Below are positions 1 to 5,077 of a stretch of 5,077 nt of DNA, in pieces. How positions within the stretch are numbered: the first letter of the stretch is position 1; each line of letters starts with the position of its first letter. Source of the stretch: Opitutaceae bacterium (GTDB lineage Bacteria > Verrucomicrobiota > Verrucomicrobiae > Opitutales > Opitutaceae); assembly GCA_031266495.1 (NCBI GenBank), contig JAISAX010000554.1:1-5077 (forward strand). Reading direction: 5' to 3'. Both the position numbers and the translations under genes were made by a program. The notes below the pieces were generated by a model. The model made no database searches. It was given only the letters and a program-made list of their open reading frames with translations, and was not told the origin of the DNA.

Positions 1-2960
1 CGGTAGTGTTTTGTCCATTGCGCGGCGGGCGTGCCGGCGGCTTCGTCGCCAGCCGGGAAAAATTCCTGTTCGTATTCGCCGTCGGTCTCCACGCCGTAGA
101 CGTAATCGTGCCATTGGGCGGCGGCATCGCCCCGGATCGAGGCCGGCGAACCGTCGGGGTGGTAGGTGGTGATTTCTTCGCTGGCGTCGGGATGAGTGGT
201 TTTGCGTTCGGTCAGGCCGCTGGCGAGGAGGGTTTCGGTGTAGGTGGTGGTGCGGTCGAGGGCGCCGGTGGAGGTGAGGAGGCGTCCGGCGGTGCTCCAG
301 GTTTGTGTGGAGAGGGTTGTTATGGAGTCGTCGCTGCCGACGCGGCTGGTGGTGAGCGTGCGTCCGGCGGCGTCGTAGGTGTACGCGGTGCCGATGCCGG
401 CGGTGGTTTCGCGGATGACGCGGCCAAGGGCGTCTCGTTCGTAGGTGGTCGTGATGCCGTCGCGGTTGATGATCTGGTTGAGGCCGCAGCAGGCGTAGTC
501 GCGGTATTCCGCCGTGCCGTCGAGGAAGGCGGTGTGCGTGGGACGTCCGAGTGTGTCGCGTTCGAGAACCACGGTGGAGTCGATGAGCAGGTCGTTTTCG
601 TAAACGTTGCGTTCGGTCTCCCGGCCAAGCGCGTCTTCGGTGACTTCGGTGCGGCGGGCGGTGGCGGGATCGATGGTGTCGTTGGAAAGCATCGCGCCTT
701 CCCGGGTTGTCCATGTGCGGCCTCCGTCGTCGAGTTTTTCCAGGGTCAGGATCAGGCCGGTGCCATCCGGGTTTTTTTGCCAGAGGGTTTTGTGTTGGCG
801 GTCCCCGGAAATGCCGGTGCGGGTGATCGTGACGAGGTTGGTCGCCGCATCCTGGTCCGCGCCAGGGACGGTGCATACGATATCGCGGGTTTCCGTCCAG
901 CCGAGTTCGTAGCTTTCGTCGGTGTCGTCGGTGTCGTTGGTGGCGGTGAGCGTGAGGTGGTGGCGGCGGGCGGTTTCCTGCCCGAGCAGGGTTTCGGTTT
1001 CCGTGCGCAGGGCTTCGGGTTTCCCGTCGCCGTCGAGGTCGTCAACGGTTGTGTAGTCCCACGTCATTACACGGTTGAGCGCGTCCGCCGGGTTGAGCAC
1101 GCTGCCAAGAAACTGGCTGACGCGTTTCGCCCTCCGACCCTGCGTGTCGTAGGTCCAGCTTTCCCAGTTGCCGGTCGAGGTTTGCCGGGTTTTGAGCCGG
1201 CCCAGCGCCATCCCGTCGGTCGCCGGATTGTCGTAATACGTGTACGTCGTCGTGACGGCGTCGGCTCCGGCGCCGGTGGTTTCGCTGGTGGTTTTGTTTA
1301 CCGTCACGATATCACTCCCGGTTCCGGTCCCGAAGTTAAAGGCGCGGGTCACGGTAACCGTGCGACTGACGAGGGTTTCGTCCGCGTCGAGCAGGTCGCG
1401 GGTTTCCGTCGTATCCGTGCTGCTGGTGGTTTTTGTGAGGCGTTCGGTTTTCAGACCGTTGCCATAAACGGTTTCCCAGTTGCCGCTGGCGTCCTGGCTA
1501 TAGGTCGTGGTGATGGCGTTGCCGTCTCGCGTTTCCGTCAGCGACAGGCGGGGGGCTGCTGACGTGGAACCGGTGCCTTCGGCTATTGTATAGGTCACAA
1601 GCGGTGTTCCGGTGGGTGAATAAAGGCCGGTGTCCGGATCGGGAGAGCCGATTTGCGAGAGAAGGTAAACGCGGATTTCGTAGCTGGTGGCGGAGGTTAC
1701 CACGACGTCGATCAGTCCTTCGGGCACGCGGACTTGCCGGAGTGTCTTCGCCGTGTCGTCATTGCGGATCGCTTTCACCTCGCTCTCCGAAAACGACGCC
1801 AGAAACAGGCCGGCTGGCGTAAAAGTGGTTTCGTCTATCGTGTCCGTCTTGACTTGCAGCACACCCGCCGAGCGTCCTCCGGTCCTGAATCCCAGGTTCA
1901 TGAGAAAATCCATGCTATTGGTACAGCTTGTAGAACTACCAACAGGCCGTCCTTCGTCAGGGATGAGCTTGATACTCTTTTCCACAATCTCCGTCACCTT
2001 GTCGCGGCGTATCGGAACTTCAAAGCTGAGTTTGCCATCATCGAAAGTCACCGCCTCACTGAGAACAACGCAGTGTTCCGTCGTATAGTTATTATTCAAA
2101 AAGGAAGCTTCCGTTTCATTGGCCATTCCGCCATATTCTCCAACATTCAGCGAGCCAATCACCTGATAAGGACCGCCACAGCCTTCAAGCGTAATGGTGA
2201 CTCCGCGCCCGATGAAAGAAATGGGGCTGGTCGATTCAGGTGAGGTGAGACTCATGTTCCGGGTAAAAGCCCGGCGCAGCACGCCTTCCATGGAGTCTCC
2301 GGAACGGGCAATGGCGGCGGAAACAGTGTCAGGATCAACAAGCGTTTCGGATATCGAACCACTGCCTGAGTCCCAGGCATTAAAATCTCCTCGATACATA
2401 TAAAAGCATCCGCATCCTGATGTCGTAAGAAAGGTTAATGTTTTGTTGGTTTGATAAATCCGGACGGCATTCCCGTATTCCACGTCACAATCAGGATACC
2501 CTGTGTCGAAAACACTATCCGCGACAAGGTGTGTTGTCCCGTAGATTGAATCCGTCACAATGTTCCACCCATGAGCACCCTCCACTGTTACTGTTCCCCC
2601 ATATCGCGCATTTGCCGAATAGCCCAATTCACCATCACATTCATATTTATATGTATATGTCGTAACTTCACCTGACAACACCTTGCTTCTCCATTTTTTC
2701 TCCTGCCATGGAGCCTCGGGGTCATTGGCATCCAGGGTATTATTATCGGATCTATATCCACTGAACCCGACCAATTGCCCTCCTCCGGTAACGCTTTTAT
2801 ACGATATGGATGTCCATTCACCAGTGCCGCATTGTGCTCCCGCATCGGAAACAAAAAAGAATGCGGCGAACAGACCCGCTCCGCAGGCGAAGAAGAGGAT
2901 GTCAAGCCTGCGAAAAAAAATTGCTTTCGGGAAGTTTTGCATAACGGAACGACGTCTCAT
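1..2960 (-). CDS. Secreted RHS/YD-repeat protein with cysteine-containing N-terminal region (3' end cut by window edge)
   Basis: The minus strand is open for 986 codons from ATG at 2960 to the left edge, so the C-terminus is missing. Residues 1-42 look like a signal peptide: Arg/Lys-rich start, hydrophobic core 'ILFFACGAGLFAAFFFV', likely cleavage after AGA before Gln43. A second in-frame ATG is Met7, and neither start has a clear Shine-Dalgarno. Residues 43-350 match no family I know and hold eight cysteines (44, 108, 158, 183, 185, 261, 297, 346), consistent with disulfides in an exported protein. Residues about 360-480 are a linker. From about 480 onward the protein is RHS/YD type, with 'TYDTQGRRAKR' (near 604), 'YERDALGRVIRET' (840), 'YTYDAAGRTLTTSR' (862) and a 'CCGLN' motif (Cys824-825). 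RHS proteins form cell-surface or secreted shells, and many carry a variable C-terminal toxin. That part is outside the window, so a toxin role is not shown. The gene overlaps its upstream partner by 4 bases. Confidence 0.9.
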   Translation of the reverse strand, partial: MRRRSVMQNFPKAIFFRRLDILFFACGAGLFAAFFFVSDAGAQCGTGEWTSISYKSVTGGGQLVGFSGYRSDNNTLDANDPEAPWQEKKWRSKVLSGEVTTYTYKYECDGELGYSANARYGGTVTVEGAHGWNIVTDSIYGTTHLVADSVFDTGYPDCDVEYGNAVRIYQTNKTLTFLTTSGCGCFYMYRGDFNAWDSGSGSISETLVDPDTVSAAIARSGDSMEGVLRRAFTRNMSLTSPESTSPISFIGRGVTITLEGCGGPYQVIGSLNVGEYGGMANETEASFLNNNYTTEHCVVLSEAVTFDDGKLSFEVPIRRDKVTEIVEKSIKLIPDEGRPVGSSTSCTNSMDFLMNLGFRTGGRSAGVLQVKTDTIDETTFTPAGLFLASFSESEVKAIRNDDTAKTLRQVRVPEGLIDVVVTSATSYEIRVYLLSQIGSPDPDTGLYSPTGTPLVTYTIAEGTGSTSAAPRLSLTETRDGNAITTTYSQDASGNWETVYGNGLKTERLTKTTSSTDTTETRDLLDADETLVSRTVTVTRAFNFGTGTGSDIVTVNKTTSETTGAGADAVTTTYTYYDNPATDGMALGRLKTRQTSTGNWESWTYDTQGRRAKRVSQFLGSVLNPADALNRVMTWDYTTVDDLDGDGKPEALRTETETLLGQETARRHHLTLTATNDTDDTDESYELGWTETRDIVCTVPGADQDAATNLVTITRTGISGDRQHKTLWQKNPDGTGLILTLEKLDDGGRTWTTREGAMLSNDTIDPATARRTEVTEDALGRETERNVYENDLLIDSTVVLERDTLGRPTHTAFLDGTAEYRDYACCGLNQIINRDGITTTYERDALGRVIRETTAGIGTAYTYDAAGRTLTTSRVGSDDSITTLSTQTWSTAGRLLTSTGALDRTTTYTETLLASGLTERKTTHPDASEEITTYHPDGSPASIRGDAAAQWHDYVYGVETDGEYEQEFFPAGDEAAGTPAAQWTKHY
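916..942. repeat. Three 9-bp tandem units inside the RHS coding region
   Basis: TCGTCGGTG occurs at 916-924 and 925-933, and TCGTTGGTG (one mismatch) at 934-942. Because 9 is a multiple of 3, the reading frame is kept. On the minus strand it encodes a short Asp/Thr-rich stretch 'TNDTDDTDE' near residues 673-682. It could expand or contract without frameshift. It most likely marks a loop between YD strands. Confidence 0.7.
2957..2960 (-). other. ATGA stop/start overlap coupling the two secreted-protein genes
   Basis: Read on the minus strand, the last sense codon of the calcium-loop gene is CCA, followed by TGA (2959-2957). The ATG of the RHS gene occupies 2960-2958. No strong Shine-Dalgarno precedes this ATG, so termination-reinitiation is the likely way the RHS gene is translated. 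The overlap also supports a single transcript. Confidence 0.85.
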
Positions 2961-3772
2961 GGGCTATACACAAGCAGGTTGAGGCTGGCCGGAGAGACTG
3001 CCGCGGCGGCAATATTCGGGTCACTGCCTGCGAGAAATTCCGCGAGGTTGGACAGGCCGTCGCCATCCGCGTCGGCGGTCGGGTCCGCGCCGAGTGTTCC
3101 GAAATTCAGCCACTCCCAACGGTCGGGGAAGCCGTTGGCATTGCGGTCGAGGTCGGCGGGGGCGGCTTCGATCAGGGCATGGTCGTAGGGCGTCAGGCCC
3201 TTGAGGTCGATTAACGAACCGTTGCGGGAGGCCAGTCGCCAGAAACGCGAACTCTCCGCAGGATCGGGACAACTTTCATGCACCATGATGCCGCTCTCCG
3301 TCGCCTGCACCCAGTCGCTCCCCTCCGGCTGCCAGTCCGCATCGGGACCATCGAGAACGGGACTGCTGAAGGCCCGATAAAAAATGCCTTTCTTCGCCTT
3401 CCACGTGAAAACGAATTTGTCGGGACAAGTCGGATCGTTGTCCGGGATGTGTTCGATTTGCTCGTGCGGTCCGTCGTCCGGATCACGCGGATCGAGTCCG
3501 GCGCGGGCCTTGCGGCGCACCGTCTCCCCGGTGCCGTCCAGCGAAGTGTCGATGTCCGCCGGATCCACGTTGTAATACCACAAATATACGTCACTCACGC
3601 CATCCGCCGCACGGACGGTTTGCGGGACAGCACAGCAGCAGATCCCCACGAACCCCAACCCCGCGAACGCCACCGCAGAGGCGAGCGCGAGAGTACGGAC
3701 AAGGATATCCTGCAGGGCCAAGGCCGGACGACGATTCGTGGATGGGTTCCGGTGGTAGAGCTGGAATCGCAT
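2957..3772 (-). CDS. Secreted protein with C-terminal thrombospondin-3/EF-hand-like calcium loops
   Basis: This encodes 271 residues from ATG at 3772. A GTG at 3841 would add 23 residues, but they only lengthen an already long N-terminal tail, and neither start has a clear ribosome-binding site. Residues 1-26 are basic/polar, residues 27-49 hydrophobic ('TLALASAVAFAGLGFVG'), and cleavage is likely near 'VRA|ADG' (55-56). The middle ('YRAFSSPVLDGPDADW', then 'SSRFWRLA') resembles the beta-rich modules often seen in exported verrucomicrobial proteins, but I cannot assign a named domain. The C-terminus has two acidic loops: D207-x-D209-x-N211-x-N213-G-x-x-D217, and a textbook 12-residue EF-hand-type loop with D234, D236, D238, G239 and E245. 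Calcium binding is the family expectation and is inferred. The stop codon overlaps the RHS start (ATGA), so the two proteins are probably made together and exported. An accessory or stabilising role for the RHS protein is possible but unproven. Confidence 0.85.
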   Translation of the reverse strand: MRFQLYHRNPSTNRRPALALQDILVRTLALASAVAFAGLGFVGICCCAVPQTVRAADGVSDVYLWYYNVDPADIDTSLDGTGETVRRKARAGLDPRDPDDGPHEQIEHIPDNDPTCPDKFVFTWKAKKGIFYRAFSSPVLDGPDADWQPEGSDWVQATESGIMVHESCPDPAESSRFWRLASRNGSLIDLKGLTPYDHALIEAAPADLDRNANGFPDRWEWLNFGTLGADPTADADGDGLSNLAEFLAGSDPNIAAAAVSPASLNLLVYSP

Positions 3773-3784
3773 GCAGCGACAAGA

Positions 3785-3808
3785 TTGCCAGTCATGGGCG
3801 ATTGGCAA
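3785..3808. repeat. Short inverted repeat TTGCCA-N12-TGGCAA near the start of the calcium-loop gene
   Basis: TTGCCA (3785-3790) and TGGCAA (3803-3808) are perfect 6-bp arms with a 12-bp spacer, 13-36 bp upstream of the ATG at 3772. The position would suit an operator or a leader hairpin affecting initiation. With only 6-bp arms, chance is a serious alternative. If the GTG at 3841 is the true start, this lies inside the coding region. Confidence 0.3.
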
Positions 3809-3905
3809 CCGGGACGCCCTGAAATTCCTGGGAAAGGACACATTTCAAAAACCGGACAGACCGCAGGATGCCAATTCCGGAGTAGCGCGGGTTTTGCATG
3901 CGACG

Positions 3906-3924
3906 CCCCCCTCCCCCCCCCCCC
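3906..3924. repeat. C6-T-C12 homopolymer tract
   Basis: On the plus strand six C (3906-3911), one T and twelve C (3913-3924) form a nearly pure C run, read as G12 in the transcription direction of the calcium-loop/RHS pair. The longest run lies 141-152 bp upstream of the ATG at 3772. Runs of this length are prone to replication slippage and to sequencing error. Slippage in a leader or promoter region can alter expression, but no promoter is clearly placed across it. Confidence 0.85.
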
Positions 3925-3950
3925 TCCTGTCCCAATCCGCCCTCCGCTCC

Positions 3951-3982
3951 GCGTAACTTCAGTGATGTAACTGACGTTACGC
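3951..3982. repeat. Inverted repeat with 13-bp arms (12/13 paired), 6-bp spacer
   Basis: The left arm GCGTAACTTCAGT (3951-3963) and right arm ACTGACGTTACGC (3970-3982) are complementary at 12 of 13 positions; 3958/3975 is the mismatch. The spacer is GATGTA. The symmetry would suit a dimeric regulator's binding site or a leader hairpin for the genes to its left. No T-run follows on either strand, so it is not a classical terminator. The left copy of the 12-bp direct repeat overlaps this element. Confidence 0.7.
3959..3970 (+). repeat. 12-bp direct repeat TCAGTGATGTAA, copy 1
   Basis: This is identical and in the same orientation as 4122-4133, and the two copies bracket 151 bp that contain the REPIN-like element. 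The copy sits within the 3951-3982 inverted repeat. It could be a target-site duplication from insertion of the bracketed segment or a conserved edge of a larger repeat family; the window alone cannot separate these. Confidence 0.6.
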
Positions 3983-3986
3983 TGTG

Positions 3987-3994
3987 CCCCCCCC
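3987..3994. repeat. C8 tract
   Basis: Eight consecutive C on the plus strand (3987-3994), followed by TTTTCCCC and then CCCC-GTA-GGGG (3999-4009). It adds a second slippage-prone run to the same leader region. Confidence 0.7.
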
Positions 3995-4002
3995 TTTTCC
4001 CC

Positions 4003-4104
4003 GTAGGGGCTTCGCTTGGGCAGCCCGCGAGGACCGGATCACAACGGGAGATTCGCCAGTGGCGGTCGTCCGCCTGGCGCGGGCTTCGCAAGCGAAGCCC
4101 CTGC
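4003..4104. repeat. REPIN-like element: two inverted 27-nt REP-like units
   Basis: Bases 4003-4029 and the reverse complement of 4078-4104 agree at 24 of 27 positions, including a perfect 13-bp core (GGGGCTTCGCTTG at 4006-4018, its complement at 4089-4101) and a perfect CCCGCG/CGCGGG (4024-4029, 4078-4083). The units are separated by 48 bp that contain further small hairpins such as GGCGG-TCGT-CCGCC (4061-4074). Each unit can also fold alone: the right one holds the perfect palindrome GGGCTTCGCAAGCGAAGCCC (4081-4100), while the left is degenerate. Two REP singlets in opposite orientation in an intergenic gap is the definition of a REPIN, normally mobilised by a RAYT (REP-associated tyrosine transposase) encoded elsewhere. 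No such gene is in this window. Confidence 0.6.
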
Positions 4105-4121
4105 CTCCAGCGTGCGTGCCA

Positions 4122-4133
4122 TCAGTGATGTAA
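4122..4133 (+). repeat. 12-bp direct repeat TCAGTGATGTAA, copy 2
   Basis: This matches 3959-3970 exactly. It lies within a small inverted repeat, CCATCA (4119-4124) and TGATGG (4134-4139), 17 bp beyond the right REP-like unit. It lies between the REPIN-like element and the end of the RHH gene. Confidence 0.6.
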
Positions 4134-4187
4134 TGATGGACAGGGGCAAATTTCATCATCCACCCGGATTGCCGGTAAAACAGTCAT

Positions 4188-4424
4188 TCAAGACGCCCTG
4201 GCCCTGCTGCCCGGGTCTCCACCACCGGCATTTTTCTGTAGCGCCCTTATCCGCTGGATATCCGGGATGTTTTCTCCGCCCGGGTAATCGAGCAGATCGA
4301 GTGCAATCAGGTCCACGACATAGGCTGCAAACGATTGTCGCCTCGATACAGCTTTTTGTTGAGCAAGCAAATACAAGGTTTTTTCCATCTTCAGGCCGGT
4401 TCTTGCATCGGAATTTTTGGGCAT
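4188..4424 (-). CDS. Small probable ribbon-helix-helix (Arc/CopG-like) DNA-binding protein
   Basis: This encodes 78 residues from ATG at 4424 to TGA at 4190-4188. I chose this start because AAAGGA sits 4 nt before it; an upstream ATG at 4502 lacks such a site and would run the protein back through the inverted repeat. Residues 11-20 ('LKMEKTLYLL') fit the beta-strand that contacts DNA. Residues 21-36 form a polar helix, and 'SFAAYVVDLIALDLL' (31-45) resembles the second helix of the fold, with the usual Ser/Tyr-Val/Leu-Ile spacing. The tail from residue 46 is Pro/Gly- and Arg-containing and probably disordered. Proteins of this fold bind inverted repeats as dimers or tetramers and often repress their own gene, including as antitoxins. 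No toxin gene is adjacent. The fold is inferred from pattern only, and a hypothetical protein of another fold is possible. Confidence 0.6.
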   Translation of the reverse strand: MPKNSDARTGLKMEKTLYLLAQQKAVSRRQSFAAYVVDLIALDLLDYPGGENIPDIQRIRALQKNAGGGDPGSRARAS

Positions 4425-4428
4425 GGCG

Positions 4429-4434
4429 TCCTTT
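4429..4434 (-). promoter_or_regulatory. Shine-Dalgarno AAAGGA for the RHH gene
   Basis: Minus-strand AAAGGA lies 4 nt before the ATG at 4424. It is the clearest ribosome-binding site in the window and decides the start in favour of 4424 over the longer frame from 4502. Confidence 0.6.
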
Positions 4435-4475
4435 AGGGAAGCATTTCGCCGGTTTATGCAAGAATAGGGGAAATA

Positions 4476-4515
4476 AACACCCGGAATAGTGGTTGTATTC
4501 ACTATTCCGAGTGTT
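4476..4515. promoter_or_regulatory. 16-bp-arm inverted repeat in the divergent intergenic region, candidate operator
   Basis: Bases 4476-4491 and 4500-4515 are complementary at 15 of 16 positions (mismatch 4481/4510), with the 8-bp spacer GTTGTATT. The core is CGGAATAGTG/CACTATTCCG apart from the mismatched base. In a minus-strand transcript the mismatch becomes a G-U pair, so the RNA hairpin would be fully paired. It lies 52-91 bp upstream of the RHH start and 81-120 bp upstream of the plus-strand gene at 4596, suitable for controlling either or both. A binding site for the adjacent RHH protein is the natural hypothesis. No T-run follows on either strand, which argues against a terminator. 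Confidence 0.5.
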
Positions 4516-4595
4516 CAATTAGTGCAAACAGACTTGCAAATCAAACCACCCACTGCCAGCAGAAGCAGTGTTCCATCAAAATTCTCCAATACCCG

Positions 4596-5077
4596 ATGAC
4601 AGCCTCCCGACATGACCTCCGCGTCCTTTTCACCGCCTTCGCCCTGACAAGCGCCAGCCTGTGCATCACCCCGGCGCCAATCGCTGCCGCCACCCTTCAC
4701 GACATGTCCGCCGCGAAGTTTGCCGAAGGCCCGCTCACCCCGCTGCCCGACGGCTGGACGCTGACCGGCGCTCCCGGTCCCGACCTGGAAGTCATCCCAC
4801 TCGCATCCGGCTCCCGTGCCATCCGCCTGCCCAAGGAACCCGGCCCCGCCCGCTTCCTCACCCTCCCGCTCCCCGGCCTCGCCGCGCGCACCACCTCGCC
4901 ACGCCGCGTCACCCTCCTTGTCGAAATCGGCTCCGGAACACCCGGCGACAAACCGGCCCCCGCGCAACGCGCCCTCCACTGGTTCGTCAAAAAAGGCGCC
5001 CTCGATCTTCGCGCCGACGCCTCCGGCATCTTTTTAACCGATACAAACAAAAAACGCATCCCGCTAGCCCCCCCTCC
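4596..5077 (+). CDS. Exported protein of unknown function (3' end cut by window edge)
   Basis: The frame is open from ATG at 4596 to the right edge (160 codons plus 2 bases), with no stop. Residues 1-31 look like a signal peptide: short basic start 'MTASRHDLR', hydrophobic 'VLFTAFALTSASLCI', Ala-rich end with likely cleavage at 'IAA|ATL'. What follows ('LPDGWTLTGAPGPDLEVIP', then 'RFLTLPLPGL' and 'RRVTLLVEIG') alternates hydrophobic strands with Pro/Gly turns, as in a beta-sandwich exported or carbohydrate-associated protein. I cannot name a family. Codon third positions are strongly C-rich, which supports a real gene. No Shine-Dalgarno is visible. It is transcribed away from the RHH gene across a 171-bp shared region. 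Confidence 0.7.
   Translation, partial: MTASRHDLRVLFTAFALTSASLCITPAPIAAATLHDMSAAKFAEGPLTPLPDGWTLTGAPGPDLEVIPLASGSRAIRLPKEPGPARFLTLPLPGLAARTTSPRRVTLLVEIGSGTPGDKPAPAQRALHWFVKKGALDLRADASGIFLTDTNKKRIPLAPP

Larger units (their letters stand above)
3773..4187. other. Gene-free, structure-rich intergenic region between the RHH gene and the calcium-loop/RHS pair
   Basis: I see no credible protein gene here. Frames open across this stretch translate into low-complexity Gly-, Pro- or Arg-rich strings produced by the C tracts and inverted repeats. The region should hold the 5' leader and promoter of the calcium-loop/RHS pair. One weak -35-like TTGGCA lies on the minus strand at 3874-3869, but only a poor TTTTGA follows at the expected distance, so I do not call a promoter. 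If the GTG at 3841 were the real start, the gene-free part would begin at 3842. The individual repeats are listed separately. No hairpin followed by a T-run, the usual terminator form, is visible downstream of the RHH gene. Confidence 0.7.

Noticed and set aside
6..1562. A 518-codon plus-strand open frame
   Set aside because: It lies exactly antisense, in the same codon register, to the RHS coding region, whose minus-strand product has clear YD motifs. Its own product is a Gly/Val/Ala-rich string without motifs. GC-rich third positions on the minus strand explain its length.
1653..2243. A 196-codon plus-strand open frame
   Set aside because: It is again the antisense register of the continuous RHS frame and shows no recognisable domain.
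2879..2960. Lipoprotein signal (lipobox) at Cys26 of the RHS protein or Cys45-47 of the calcium-loop protein
   Set aside because: The residues before these cysteines (FFAC; VGIC) do not fit the lipobox pattern, and a standard cleavage site lies further on in each.
3773..3841. GTG start at 3841 for the calcium-loop protein
   Set aside because: It would add 23 residues before an already long n-region, with no better ribosome-binding site. I prefer ATG 3772 but the longer form is not excluded.
3278..3970. A 230-codon plus-strand open frame
   Set aside because: It runs antisense to the calcium-loop gene and then through the C12 tract, giving a proline run. The minus-strand product has a signal peptide and calcium loops, so this is a shadow.
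3792..4091. A 99-codon minus-strand open frame across the repeats
   Set aside because: It is made of the REP-like unit and a poly-Gly stretch from the C tract, and it overlaps the start of the calcium-loop gene in another frame.
4081..4100. Rho-independent terminator of the RHH gene
   Set aside because: The hairpin is perfect but no T-run follows on the minus strand. It fits better as half of the REPIN-like element.
3951..4139. CRISPR array
   Set aside because: Only two direct repeat copies of 12 bp with one interval, and no spacers or cas genes.
4515..4979. A 154-codon minus-strand open frame
   Set aside because: It is antisense to the plus-strand exported protein, whose signal peptide and C-rich third positions are convincing. 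The product is Gly/Glu/Arg-rich low complexity.

Overview
The window looks like a stretch of a GC-rich bacterial chromosome. Three things point to Verrucomicrobiota, probably near Opitutaceae: a secreted protein ending in a 'DADGDGLSNLAEFLAGSDP' calcium-loop block, a signal-peptide-bearing RHS/YD-repeat protein, and weak or absent Shine-Dalgarno sequences at most starts. This placement is an inference from sequence style, not a database result.

Layout. Bases 1-2960 on the minus strand are one uninterrupted reading frame of 986 codons that runs off the left edge. It encodes a secreted RHS/YD-repeat protein: signal peptide, a cysteine-containing N-terminal region of about 350 residues that I do not recognise, a linker, then about 500 residues of RHS/YD material. 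The C-terminal end lies outside the window. Its start codon overlaps the stop of the gene before it (ATGA). That gene (2957-3772, minus, possible GTG extension to 3841) encodes a 271-residue secreted protein with a C-terminal thrombospondin-3/EF-hand-like calcium-loop pair. The two genes are almost certainly co-transcribed and both products are exported.

Bases 3773-4187 hold no convincing gene but are dense in structure: a C12 tract and a C8 tract, a 13-bp-arm inverted repeat, a 12-bp direct repeat (two copies), and between those copies a pair of inverted 27-nt REP-like units forming a REPIN-like element. Next comes a 78-codon minus-strand gene (4188-4424) for a probable ribbon-helix-helix DNA-binding protein with a good ribosome-binding site. 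Upstream of it, in a 171-bp divergent intergenic region, is a 16-bp-arm inverted repeat (4476-4515) that could be its operator. From 4596 to the right edge, on the plus strand, is the start of another exported protein of unknown function.

How they fit together: the supported unit is the secreted calcium-loop protein plus the RHS protein, a translationally coupled pair. The small regulator, its putative operator and the REPIN-like region lie upstream. Whether the regulator controls the RHS pair is not shown by the sequence. The window contains no tRNA, rRNA, CRISPR array, transposase or recognisable rho-independent terminator that I can see.
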